Below the pieces are notes generated by a model. That model saw only the letters and a program-made list of their open reading frames with translations, was not told the DNA's origin and searched no databases. The position numbers and the translations under genes were made by a program. A DNA stretch of 19,004 nucleotides, from assembly GCA_036011265.1 (NCBI GenBank), contig DASCNB010000190.1, forward strand, positions 1 through 19,004, written 5' to 3'. Shown piece by piece: positions 1 to 6,657 of this stretch. Source of the DNA: CAJXCL01 sp036011265 (GTDB lineage: Bacteria; Nitrospinota; Nitrospinia; CAJXCL01). Each line of letters opens with the position of its first letter. Position 1 is the first letter of the stretch.

Positions 1-267
1 AAGTTTGCCCGCTGCCCTGTGGAATGGTTCGATAAGCATTTCGGCGAAGCCTATATGAAGGTTATCACAAAACCCGGATTGAAATTCTCGCAGGGTGTTT
101 GGAAAATTTTTGATGTAGAAATTGTAGATGGCCTGGTAAACCAAACTGCAAAATTTGTCCGGGATTGCGGAGAACACGTCAGACAATACCAGACAGGACA
201 TGTGCGCAATTACGCCATGATGATGGTTATCGGTTTTGTTATTATTCTGTATCTTTTTATCGGGTGA
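1..267 (+). CDS. nuoL: NADH-quinone oxidoreductase subunit L, C-terminal fragment
   Basis: This is the last 88 codons of an open frame that enters from the left edge of the window. NuoL is the large antiporter-like membrane subunit of complex I, and its C-terminal part carries the long lateral helix and a final membrane anchor. The fragment fits that end: an amphipathic stretch followed by a QTGHVRNYA segment (the QTG-x-x-x-NYA pattern is typical just before the last NuoL helix) and a closing hydrophobic helix ending in LFIG. The assignment is supported by the next gene, nuoM, which starts 12 bp after the stop. The GTG at 19 is an internal valine codon, not a start. The antiporter core lies outside the window. 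Confidence 0.9.
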   Translation, partial: KFARCPVEWFDKHFGEAYMKVITKPGLKFSQGVWKIFDVEIVDGLVNQTAKFVRDCGEHVRQYQTGHVRNYAMMMVIGFVIILYLFIG

Positions 268-279
268 CATTAAACCTTT

Positions 280-1821
280 ATGCTAACTGTAATTACATTT
301 TTACCACTTGCGGGAATCATTGCTATTCTTTTTTGCAATAAAGAGAATGATCGCGCAATAAAAATGACAGCTTTGAGCACGGCTTTGCTCAATTTTGTCT
401 TCTCTCTTCGCATTTACTTTGGTTTTGATGCTGGAACTGCAGAAATGCAGTTTTCAGAAAAAGTATCGTGGATTGATGGTTTTGGTATTAACTATTTTGT
501 CGGCATAGACGGCATTTCCCTCTTTTTAGTATTACTCACTACATTTTTAACAGCAATCTGTATTCTTGCTTCCTGGAATGTAACGAAACGCATTAAAGAA
601 TATATGATTTCCATGCTGTTCCTTGAAATTGGAATGGTAGGAGTTTTTATCTCTTTAGACCTGTTTCTCTTTTATGTCTTCTGGGAAATTATGCTGATCC
701 CCATGTACTTAATCATCGGCATATGGGGAGGGCCGAGACGAATTTACGCCGCTATCAAGTTTTTCCTATTTACCATGGCCGGCTCTGTTCTTATGCTGGT
801 AGCAATATTAATCCTTGTATATTTGAATTTTAAAGTTAATAACGAAATAACCTTTGATCTCATGAAGTTGTACCAGCTTGATATTCCAGTAAACGTCCAA
901 TGGTGGCTTTTCCTGGCATTCGGGGTCGCCTTTGCCATTAAAGTTCCTATGTTCCCATTTCACACCTGGCTGCCCGACGCTCACGTAGAGGCGCCTACAG
1001 CCGGATCGGTTATACTGGCCGGAGTTCTGCTGAAAATGGGAACATACGGATTTCTCCGCTTCTGTCTGCCTCTATTCCCTTACGGATCTCATCAGGCAGC
1101 CTCTCTGGTCTGTACACTCGCCGTTATTGGAATTATTTACGGCGCTTTAATGGCGCTGGTGCAAAGTGATATTAAAAAACTGGTGGCTTACTCTTCAGTC
1201 AGCCATCTGGGTTTTATTGTTTTAGGAATTTTTGCTTTTAACATGAGCGGAATAAAGGGTGGAGTTATCCAGATGATTAACCACGGACTGTCCACAGGAT
1301 CGCTCTTCCTCATGGTAGGTATGATTTATGATCGCCGTCATACCCGTGAGATTTCAGAGTACGGCGGCCTGTCACAGCAAATCCCACTTTACGCCGCTTT
1401 CTTTTTGATCGTCACGTTTTCTTCCATGGCGTTGCCCGGTCTAAACGGGTTCGTCGGGGAGTTCCTTATATTAGTCGGCGCGTTTAAATACAGCAAAGTC
1501 TTTGCGGGAATCGCTGTGATAGGGGTCATGTTAGGCGCGTCATATCTTCTCTGGACATACCAGAGAATGATTTGCAATGACCTTTCCAATCCGGAAAACA
1601 AAAAGTTATCAGACCTGGATATGCGGGAAATAATAATAATGGTGCCGATGCTCCTTTTTATAGTATGGATTGGTATCTATCCAAAACCTTTCTTGAGCAA
1701 AATGAACAGTTCAGTAGACCATCTTGTCGCGCAGGTTGAGGAAGGAAGACAAAGAGGAGAGGCTAGTAAGACACAACCACAAAAATCATTTTATGAACTT
1801 CTTACCGGGGAAAAAGAATAG
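280..1821 (+). CDS. nuoM: NADH-quinone oxidoreductase subunit M
   Basis: A full-length (513 aa) antiporter-like membrane subunit of respiratory complex I, one of three subunits that pump protons when NADH or another donor reduces quinone. The residues expected of the proton path are present: Glu136 in FWEIMLIP (helix 5), Lys221 in the AIKVPMFPFHTWLPD stretch (helix 7), Lys252 in LLKMG (helix 8) and Glu394 in GFVGEF (helix 12). The Glu at helix 12 is typical of NuoM; NuoN has Lys there. About 14 hydrophobic helices can be counted. The start is 12 bp after nuoL with no strong ribosome-binding site, which suggests translational coupling. The charged tail after about residue 485 is poorly conserved in general. 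The nuoL-nuoM-nuoN order is canonical. Confidence 0.97.
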   Translation: MLTVITFLPLAGIIAILFCNKENDRAIKMTALSTALLNFVFSLRIYFGFDAGTAEMQFSEKVSWIDGFGINYFVGIDGISLFLVLLTTFLTAICILASWNVTKRIKEYMISMLFLEIGMVGVFISLDLFLFYVFWEIMLIPMYLIIGIWGGPRRIYAAIKFFLFTMAGSVLMLVAILILVYLNFKVNNEITFDLMKLYQLDIPVNVQWWLFLAFGVAFAIKVPMFPFHTWLPDAHVEAPTAGSVILAGVLLKMGTYGFLRFCLPLFPYGSHQAASLVCTLAVIGIIYGALMALVQSDIKKLVAYSSVSHLGFIVLGIFAFNMSGIKGGVIQMINHGLSTGSLFLMVGMIYDRRHTREISEYGGLSQQIPLYAAFFLIVTFSSMALPGLNGFVGEFLILVGAFKYSKVFAGIAVIGVMLGASYLLWTYQRMICNDLSNPENKKLSDLDMREIIIMVPMLLFIVWIGIYPKPFLSKMNSSVDHLVAQVEEGRQRGEASKTQPQKSFYELLTGEKE

Positions 1822-1831
1822 AAAAAACGAT

Positions 1832-1902
1832 AACCACAAATTTCGCAAATTTCACTAATTTAATATCTTTTTTTATTCGTGCAATTGGTGTAATTCGTGG
1901 TT
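1832..1902. repeat. Imperfect inverted repeat between nuoM and nuoN
   Basis: Two 24-nt arms (1832-1855 and 1879-1902) are reverse complements at 19 of 24 positions, separated by a 23-nt AT-rich centre. Each arm begins AACCAC read inward and contains AATT blocks at regular spacing. The element fills most of the 104-bp gap between nuoM and nuoN. It resembles short dispersed non-coding palindromes found in many environmental genomes, and could fold as an RNA hairpin in the operon transcript. There is no T-run after the right arm, so it is not a typical intrinsic terminator. Confidence 0.7.
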
Positions 1903-1925
1903 TCATTTAAAATAAAGACTACAAT

Positions 1926-3371
1926 ATGGAAATGATACAAGCGCCGGAAATAAATTTAGCAGCTATTTGTCATATATTAACATTATGCGCGACAGGAATG
2001 GCAATACTGGTACTCGACCTGTTTATAAAAAATAAAAAACTTTTACCACTGGTAGCCCTGGGCGGAGTGGTACTGGCAGGTATATCATCAATAAATGACT
2101 TTGGCCCCGTTGTTCACGCCTTCAATAATACAATTGTCTCAGACAACTTTGCCGCTTTTTTTAATGTTATTTTCTGTATCGGAACCGCGCTCACCATTCT
2201 CATTTCCATCAGCTATGTAGAACAGGAAGAGATCAACCACAGTGAATATTATGCCCTGCTTCTTTTCGCGACAGCAGGGATGATGTTGATGGCTTTGGCC
2301 GCGGACCTGATAACTGTCTTTCTCGGACTCGAGTTAATGTCCATCTCTCTTTATATCTTAGCCGGGTTTAATCGTGCAAAAATTGAATCCACTGAATCGT
2401 CCTTAAAATATTTTCTCTTAGGGGCCTTTGCCACAGGATTTTTACTTTACGGTATGGCTTTAATCTATGGCGCCACTGGAACAACCAACCTGAATGAAAT
2501 CGCCGCCGCCATAAAAGAGGGCAGTTTAAATTCAACAACCCTGCTTTATATGGGCACCGGATTAATGGTTATCGGGTTAGGATTCAAGACCGCCTCTGTT
2601 CCGTTCCATATGTGGACACCGGACGTTTACGAAGGAGCGCCCACTGCCATAACAGCGTTCATGTCCGTCGGACCAAAAGCCGCAGGATTTGCCGCTTTCT
2701 TCCGGGTATTTCTTATAGGCTTGTACGGAATAACAGATCACTGGATAACACTCATCTGGGTTATAGCCGCGCTCACCATGACAGTTGGAAATCTTACCGC
2801 TGTTGTGCAGACCAATATCAAAAGGATGCTCGCCTATTCTTCCATTGCGCACGCGGGATATGTATTAGTGGCGCTGGTTGCGGCAAATGAATTAGGTTCA
2901 GCTTCGGTTCTTTATTACATGTTAGGCTATGCATTTATGAATATCGGAGCGTTTACAGTAGTTATCGTATTAGGAAGAAAAGGAGAAGAAAACCTGAACC
3001 TTGAAGACTATGCCGGATTAGCAACACGTCATCCTTTGCTGGCAGTTACCATGTCTGTATTCATGTTTTCATTAGCCGGCATTCCTCCTTTGGCGGGATT
3101 TTTTGGAAAGTTTTACGTCTTCAGCGCAGCGATAAACGCGGGTTATGTCGGTCTTGCTATCATTGGTGTAATTAACTCGGTTATCTCCGTCTATTACTAT
3201 CTCAGAGTCACCGTTCTCATGTATATGAAAGAGCCTTCACGGGAATTCAAACCACTCTCTATTTCTTCATTGACCCTTGCAGCTCTTATTATAGCGGTTT
3301 TCGGTACGATTCAATTAGGACTATTTCCATCACGGATTTTAGAACTTGCCCAGAACTCCAGTTTATTTTAA
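1926..3371 (+). CDS. nuoN: NADH-quinone oxidoreductase subunit N
   Basis: A complete (481 aa) third antiporter-like subunit of complex I, normally the last gene of the nuo operon. The proton-path residues match the NuoN pattern: Glu136 in GLELMSI (helix 5), Lys221 in GFKTASVPFHMWTPD (helix 7), Lys251 in GPKAAGF (helix 8) and Lys395 in GFFGKF (helix 12). Lys instead of Glu at the last position separates NuoN from NuoM. About 14 membrane helices can be counted. The ATG at 1926 is followed by another at 1932; neither has a clear ribosome-binding site, so the exact start is open by two codons. It sits 104 bp after nuoM, with an inverted repeat in the gap. No gene follows on this strand until 4864, so the complex I operon probably ends here. 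Confidence 0.96.
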   Translation: MEMIQAPEINLAAICHILTLCATGMAILVLDLFIKNKKLLPLVALGGVVLAGISSINDFGPVVHAFNNTIVSDNFAAFFNVIFCIGTALTILISISYVEQEEINHSEYYALLLFATAGMMLMALAADLITVFLGLELMSISLYILAGFNRAKIESTESSLKYFLLGAFATGFLLYGMALIYGATGTTNLNEIAAAIKEGSLNSTTLLYMGTGLMVIGLGFKTASVPFHMWTPDVYEGAPTAITAFMSVGPKAAGFAAFFRVFLIGLYGITDHWITLIWVIAALTMTVGNLTAVVQTNIKRMLAYSSIAHAGYVLVALVAANELGSASVLYYMLGYAFMNIGAFTVVIVLGRKGEENLNLEDYAGLATRHPLLAVTMSVFMFSLAGIPPLAGFFGKFYVFSAAINAGYVGLAIIGVINSVISVYYYLRVTVLMYMKEPSREFKPLSISSLTLAALIIAVFGTIQLGLFPSRILELAQNSSLF

Positions 3372-3416
3372 CATTTCTTGGACGCTGATTATTGCAGATT
3401 TTTTATGATTATTTTG

Positions 3417-3588
3417 GAGTGAAAAGGTGGGCCCCTCACTTCTCATTCTGAGTCCTTCGCTTGTCATTCTAAGCGAAGAATCTCTTTCTTCCACGCTCAG
3501 AGCTTGTCCTGAGTGTATCGAAGGAATAAACTAAGTAAGGTTTTTTGGATAATCCTGCTTATCCTGTAATCCCGTCTATTTTTTTCTT
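3417..3588 (+). repeat. Composite dispersed repeat, copy A
   Basis: This segment is collinear with 4174-4353 in the same orientation. The shared blocks, in order, are GAGT-AAAAGG, CTTGTCATTCT, AGCGAAGAATCTC, CTTGTCCTGAGTG, ATCGAAGGAATAAACT and ATCCTGCTTATCCTG, ending in a T-rich stretch. The two copies lie on either side of the XRE regulator gene. They have diverged by point changes and small gaps. Similar pieces occur at 4508-4550 and, reversed, at 14880-14960, so these are members of genome-wide repeat families and not a unique duplication. Confidence 0.75.
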
Positions 3589-3619
3589 CTGCTGATCGCT
3601 GAAAGCTGACTGCTGTTTT

Positions 3620-4054
3620 TCATTTCTTCCTCAAGAGCTTCGCTTCCATTTTCATCAAGCGGAGATAATGTTCCGTAATATCTTCCGGCAATAAATTCAT
3701 GAGTTCCAATATCTCTTTCTTAACGATTTTTTTCTTCTCAAGATTTTTTTCATAAGATCCAGGCTTTAGAACAACGTACTGAGTCACAGGGCTTTTTTGT
3801 CCTGTTTTTTTATCATAAGACCTGACAACTTTAATAGAAGCTTTCTCTTCAAAAGCCGCGGCAATCGGCATACCGAGAGCATCAGTGATTCTTTTCAGTG
3901 AATCCCGCGTAAACCCTCTTTTGCCATTTTCCAACTGGGTTATACTACTCTGTGCCAGATCGGCCTTAAGGGCCAACTCTTCCTGTGTTAGCTTTCGGGC
4001 CCTTCTCCACATTCTGATATTCTGTCCGATAAAATTAAGATTTTTTTCATTCAT
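3620..4054 (-). CDS. XRE-family (Cro/C1-type HTH) transcriptional regulator
   Basis: A 144-aa protein with an N-terminal Cro/C1-type helix-turn-helix (about residues 10-66). The recognisable core runs from RKLTQEELA through ADLAQSSITQLENGKR, followed by SLKRITDALGMP. The C-terminal half is basic and Glu-rich with predicted helices and no recognisable enzymatic domain; it may serve dimerisation. The start at 4054 is supported by AGGAGA about 10 bp upstream on the minus strand. The gene stands alone between two direct copies of a dispersed repeat, and is transcribed away from the cassette island. It could be an orphan antitoxin-like or phage-type regulator, but no toxin partner is visible. Its targets are unknown; a short palindrome just upstream may be its own operator. 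Confidence 0.85.
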   Translation of the reverse strand: MNEKNLNFIGQNIRMWRRARKLTQEELALKADLAQSSITQLENGKRGFTRDSLKRITDALGMPIAAAFEEKASIKVVRSYDKKTGQKSPVTQYVVLKPGSYEKNLEKKKIVKKEILELMNLLPEDITEHYLRLMKMEAKLLRKK

Positions 4055-4086
4055 AATTTTTATTATCTCCTATAGTGTTTAATTTA

Positions 4087-4097
4087 TTTAGACTAAA
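4087..4097. promoter_or_regulatory. Candidate operator palindrome upstream of the XRE gene
   Basis: The 11-bp sequence TTTAGACTAAA is a perfect palindrome around its central base and lies 33 bp upstream of the XRE start codon, in the expected promoter region. Autoregulation through such sites is common in this family. The site is short and the region is AT-rich, so chance occurrence is possible. Confidence 0.3.
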
Positions 4098-4173
4098 CCA
4101 AAAGTCATAAAGATGCAATTAGTTCTCATTTTTTTTTAAATTCTTTTGACAGGATTAACTGGATTATTATATT

Positions 4174-4353
4174 GAGTAAAAAGGCGCGTCCTTCGCTTGT
4201 TATTCTGAGTCCTAGGCTTGTCATTCTGAGCGAAGCGAAGAATCTCCTTCTTCCAGCCTCAAAGCTTGTCCTGAGTGGATCGAAGGAATAAACTTTATGA
4301 GACTTTATAAAAATAATCCTGCTTATCCTGGAATCCCTTTCTATTTTTTTCTT
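4174..4353 (+). repeat. Composite dispersed repeat, copy B
   Basis: This is the second, same-orientation copy of the block at 3417-3588. It keeps fuller versions of two motifs: GAGCGAAGCGAAGAATCTCC, which copy A has in shortened form, and CTTGTCCTGAGTGGATCGAA. The order of blocks is the same in both copies, including the terminal ATCCTGCTTATCCTG piece and T-rich end. Together the copies bracket the XRE gene. Confidence 0.75.
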
Positions 4354-4432
4354 TTGCTAACTGCTGATGGCTATAGCAACAACTCCTTGACTTAACAACT
4401 CACTTCGAGTGATAATAATCCCTCTGGTGAAT

Positions 4433-4481
4433 ATTCCCCTCTAAAAAGAGGGGTGTCGCCTCCGGCGACGGGGTGTGTAAT
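4433..4481 (-). repeat. Double-hairpin dispersed repeat, copy 1
   Basis: The segment contains two adjacent hairpins. The first is CCCCTC-TAAAAA-GAGGGG (4436-4453). The second is GTCGCC-TCC-GGCGAC (4455-4469), followed by GGGGTGTGTAAT. The reverse orientation of the same architecture recurs at 7935-7983 and 12109-12155. The CCCCTC hairpin is conserved, while the short stem varies in sequence and keeps pairing. Confidence 0.8.
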
Positions 4482-4550
4482 CTGGGTTGTGATTTTATTA
4501 TTTGTTTCTTGTCATTCTGAGCTTGCGAAGAATCTCGCTTTGCTCTCTCA

Positions 4551-4572
4551 AAGCCTTGCATAAGCCGCTGTA
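4551..4572 (+). repeat. Left 22-bp inverted repeat bounding the accessory island
   Basis: This 22-nt sequence, containing GCATAAGCCGCTGTA, is the reverse complement of 8202-8223 at 21 of 22 positions. The two copies delimit a 3.67-kb AT-rich segment that contains the cassette-like genes and the phosphatidyltransferase gene. No transposase lies between them. Confidence 0.65.
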
Positions 4573-4665
4573 AAAAAACAAAATCTAAACAGCGGGTCTA
4601 AAAAAGAAAGACCCAAACAGTGCCTAAAAAAACAAGCAACATCAAGTTTTCCATGTTTAATGTCT

Positions 4666-4706
4666 TAATATTCAATATCACGAAATTTTTCTATAATATT
4701 CAATAT
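4666..4706. repeat. Two 13-bp direct repeats, each near-palindromic
   Basis: TAATATTCAATAT occurs at 4666-4678 and again at 4694-4706, with starts 28 bp apart. Each copy contains the 11-bp palindrome ATATT-C-AATAT. The pair lies in the leader region of the first cassette gene, and could be tandem operator sites or integrase-related direct repeats. High AT content reduces the weight of the match. Confidence 0.45.
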
Positions 4707-4751
4707 ATATGCAAAACATGAAAAACGCAAACATTTTTTTCCATATTTTGC

Positions 4752-4838
4752 TTTTTAATATACTTATAGATGGAATTTATTACATGCTATATAGGTGCAA
4801 TAGATAGAAACTATTTCCATCTATCAACAATGTTAGCT
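4752..4838 (+). other. Possible degenerate integron attachment site (attI-like or attC-like)
   Basis: The right end is AACAATGTTAGCT, whose GTTAGCT (4832-4838) resembles the GTTRRRY core where integron cassettes join. Upstream, ATAGATGGAA (4766-4775) pairs perfectly with TTCCATCTAT (4815-4824). A TTTTAAT at 4753-4759 could be a degraded RYYYAAC box. The first cassette gene begins 26 bp after the core. The distance from core to stem (7 nt) is shorter than in the two clearer sites downstream (15 nt), so this may be an attI-like junction, a damaged attC or chance. Confidence 0.35.
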
Positions 4839-4863
4839 ATCAAAAAATGGAGGTCGAAAGAAT

Positions 4864-5550
4864 ATGATTGAAGTTGGCATAGCATGGCTTGTTGCCGCAG
4901 CACCAGCTATTGGTGCAGTAAGTACTGCTTTTACTCTCGGAAAAGATATTACGTCTGTTTTTGGGCTGCTTTCTCAGAAGCGTGGGAAACTAACCCCAAT
5001 GGAAGAAAGGTTTGTCAAAATATCACCATTGGCTGCTTTAGTACAACGCAAAGTGGCTAGCCGTTTGTTGCTCTTACTCATGTTTTCAGTTTTAGTGGGT
5101 GGAATTATATTAGCCATAAGCATTATTTATAAAGAGCAGTTGCAGGGATACAAGTTAGTTCTTTCTCTCATAGTCATTGCAAGCTTCCTGAGCGTCAATA
5201 TTTCGAATCGTTTAGTGCTGATAAAGCGAATGTTTATCAGTGTTGGCGAAATCCAAATACTGAAGGAGTATGAGTCGTGTTATGAAGGCTACATTCACGA
5301 AAAAATTGATGAACTCAAGCTCCTTACCGAAAGTGAGCGCTCTATATTGAAAAGCCTTCGTAGTGAGAAAATTTCTAATGCCTCATACAATGAGATTAAT
5401 GATATTATGCGTAAAGTCAATAATTCTATTCGTAACCGTGAGGTAGAAGCAGTGATCAGAAAATTATCAAATTATGGCTATATCAAGGTTAATAGAAAAT
5501 TAAACGGTAGACGACAGTTTTCGGTTCTTTTGGCCACAGAAAATACGTAA
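4864..5550 (+). CDS. Cassette 1: membrane protein with winged-helix-like C-terminus, unknown function
   Basis: I do not recognise this 228-aa protein as a named family. It has a hydrophobic Ala-rich N-terminus (about 1-25), two strong membrane helices (about 68-89 and 97-115), and a soluble C-terminal domain. Residues about 154-225 read like a winged helix: LTESERSILKSLRSE, then a helix-rich stretch, then VIRKLSNYGYIKVNRK and RRQFSVLL, which fits a recognition helix followed by a beta wing. A membrane-bound DNA-binding or protein-binding regulator is a reasonable inference. The start has a strong GGAGGT about 9 bp upstream. The stop is only 6 bp before the RYYYAAC-like end of the first attC-like site, as is usual for cassette genes. 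Confidence 0.8.
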   Translation: MIEVGIAWLVAAAPAIGAVSTAFTLGKDITSVFGLLSQKRGKLTPMEERFVKISPLAALVQRKVASRLLLLLMFSVLVGGIILAISIIYKEQLQGYKLVLSLIVIASFLSVNISNRLVLIKRMFISVGEIQILKEYESCYEGYIHEKIDELKLLTESERSILKSLRSEKISNASYNEINDIMRKVNNSIRNREVEAVIRKLSNYGYIKVNRKLNGRRQFSVLLATENT

Positions 5551-5556
5551 CCAAAT

Positions 5557-5685
5557 AACTAACAATCGAGTAGACCGGATTGTGAACAGCTAGTTTAAAT
5601 TATAATAGTTTTTCTGCTATTAATGTTTTCAGTATTTTAAAGTTTAACTGCCTTTGTTCACAACCCGTCACCCGGGTCGTTAGGT
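5557..5685 (+). other. attC-like recombination site 1
   Basis: The 129-bp element begins AACTAAC (near RYYYAAC, with one mismatch) and ends GTTAGGT (5679-5685, a perfect GTTRRRY). The inner arms TTGTGAACA (5580-5588) and TGTTCACAA (5655-5663) pair perfectly. Between box and arm there are 16 nt on the left and 15 nt on the right, largely unpaired. The left arm's GACCGG opposes GACGG on the right, leaving one extra base, like the extrahelical base that sets strand choice in known attC sites. Pairing continues imperfectly inward (TAGTTTAAA against CAGTTAAAC). Size and geometry fit attC, which ranges up to about 140 bp. Confidence 0.8.
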
Positions 5686-5730
5686 CTATACATATATACT
5701 TTAAAAAAACATTAGAAAGGAGTTGAGTTT

Positions 5731-6471
5731 ATGAGTAATCAATTAGAGCAAGACAGTGTAGTTCTTGATCCCCAAAAGTTTATTTCTGGTACGAGAAAAT
5801 GGGACATTCCTATATTAAAAGTTCCAGGTGTCCAATGCGAGGAGCTGTACATTGAGGGAAATCAAATTTCCACTACTGATTTTTCAGTAAAAAAAAATCA
5901 CTTATCTCTCTCAAATAAACACAATATTAAGCCAAATACTAAAGCATATTTAATAGTAAGCTTTAACCCAAAAAATATGTTAATAAAATTTTGGCTCCCA
6001 ATAATTCTAGCCATAATTGGAATTATTGGAAGTATTGTGCAGCCTTTTATGTATAGCCAAAAATGGTTATATCAGCCACCTATGGATTTTCATACTCAAA
6101 AATGGGGATATGATGATGCAAAACATAAGTTTGAAACCATTCTCTTAATAAAAAACCTTAAGAAAAATGATATAAAAAACATGACTATAAATATCGGTGT
6201 GCGTGAAGAAAATACGTCAATCGATCCTCTAAATGCCAGATACTCATTTATTGGAGGTCCCTTCGAATTAAAACAAATGATGGAAATGTCAGTTTCTACA
6301 AACAAAGAGTTTACAGAAAACCTTGAAAAACGAAATGCAAATATAGAAGGTGTCATATTCTTAACTAAAAAAGGTCTTAAGGTTGAGGCTGGCTTCTCTC
6401 CACCAGATTATCCAGAAGGTGATATGAAAAAGGTTGGGAACGTTGCAATGGGACCTTTTGGGGAAGATTAA
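5731..6471 (+). CDS. Cassette 2: single-pass membrane protein of unknown function
   Basis: I do not recognise a family for this 246-aa protein. Residues about 20-78 look like a small beta-rich domain (alternating hydrophobic pattern through ELYIEGNQIS and LSLSNKHN to AYLIVSF). One long membrane helix follows (about 86-107, FWLPIILAIIGIIGSIV). The remaining 140 residues are soluble and mixed alpha/beta, with a Gly/Pro-rich end (PPDYPEGD...GPFGED). No Cys pairs, metal motifs or nucleotide-binding motifs are seen. The start has AAGGAG about 8 bp upstream, and the gene begins 46 bp after the first attC-like site ends. The stop lies 29 bp before the second attC-like site. The gene is AT-rich and rich in Lys and Asn compared with the flanking housekeeping genes, which fits acquisition by transfer. 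Confidence 0.8.
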   Translation: MSNQLEQDSVVLDPQKFISGTRKWDIPILKVPGVQCEELYIEGNQISTTDFSVKKNHLSLSNKHNIKPNTKAYLIVSFNPKNMLIKFWLPIILAIIGIIGSIVQPFMYSQKWLYQPPMDFHTQKWGYDDAKHKFETILLIKNLKKNDIKNMTINIGVREENTSIDPLNARYSFIGGPFELKQMMEMSVSTNKEFTENLEKRNANIEGVIFLTKKGLKVEAGFSPPDYPEGDMKKVGNVAMGPFGED

Positions 6472-6500
6472 TATTAAATTTACATAATAAAAAAATTAAA

Positions 6501-6632
6501 ACCTAACGAAAAGATGAAGATGGACGTAAAACAGCACTCCTTTTATCTATGGTTTATCTGCTATCCACCGTTTTAATTTATTTTAAAGGTTTTCTGTTTT
6601 ATGTTTTACGCCACTTATCTAGGTCGTTATAT
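6501..6632 (+). other. attC-like recombination site 2
   Basis: The 132-bp element begins ACCTAAC (a perfect RYYYAAC, 6501-6507) and ends GTTATAT (6626-6632, one departure from GTTRRRY). Inner arms CGTAAAACA (6525-6533) and TGTTTTACG (6602-6610) pair perfectly. The box-to-arm spacing is 17 nt on the left and 15 nt on the right, nearly the same as in site 1, although the arm sequences are unrelated. The left side carries two extra A residues relative to the right (GATGGACG against G-TGG-CG), which would be extrahelical. The common geometry with different sequence is the hallmark of attC. Confidence 0.78.
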
Positions 6633-6657
6633 TTTCAAAACTTAAAGATGGTAAATT

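Larger units (their letters stand above)
4055..4863. other. 809-bp gene-free region made of dispersed repeats and AT-rich DNA
   Basis: No credible gene is present. In order it holds the XRE promoter region, a TTTTGACAGGATTAACTGGATT-type repeat piece near 4145-4166, repeat copy B (4174-4353), a double-hairpin repeat (4433-4481), a CTTGTCATTCTGAG repeat piece (4508-4550), and the left 22-bp inverted repeat (4551-4572). It continues with a short hairpin GGGTCT/AGACCC (4594-4614), two 13-bp direct repeats (4666-4706) and the att-like boundary (4752-4838) before the first cassette gene. Base composition becomes clearly more AT-rich from about 4570 onward. Confidence 0.7.
4833..6632 (+). mobile_element. 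Integrase-less gene cassette cluster (CALIN-like)
   Basis: Two consecutive units have the layout of integron cassettes: a single gene, all in one orientation, followed closely by an attC-like palindrome ending in GTTRRRY or near it. The inferred cassette boundaries are 4833-5679 (847 bp) and 5680-6626 (947 bp). A third unit would start at 6627 but has no recognisable attC at its end. The region is more AT-rich than its flanks. No tyrosine recombinase of the IntI type is encoded in the window, so either the platform lies elsewhere or the cluster has lost it. Known integron systems include such clusters lacking an integrase. Confidence 0.65.

Noticed and set aside
2577..2890. Overlapping open frames on both strands inside nuoN
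   Set aside because: They are shadows of the well-supported nuoN frame and show no domain of their own.
3620..4054. Antitoxin of a toxin-antitoxin pair
   Set aside because: The HTH fits, but there is no small toxin gene on either side.
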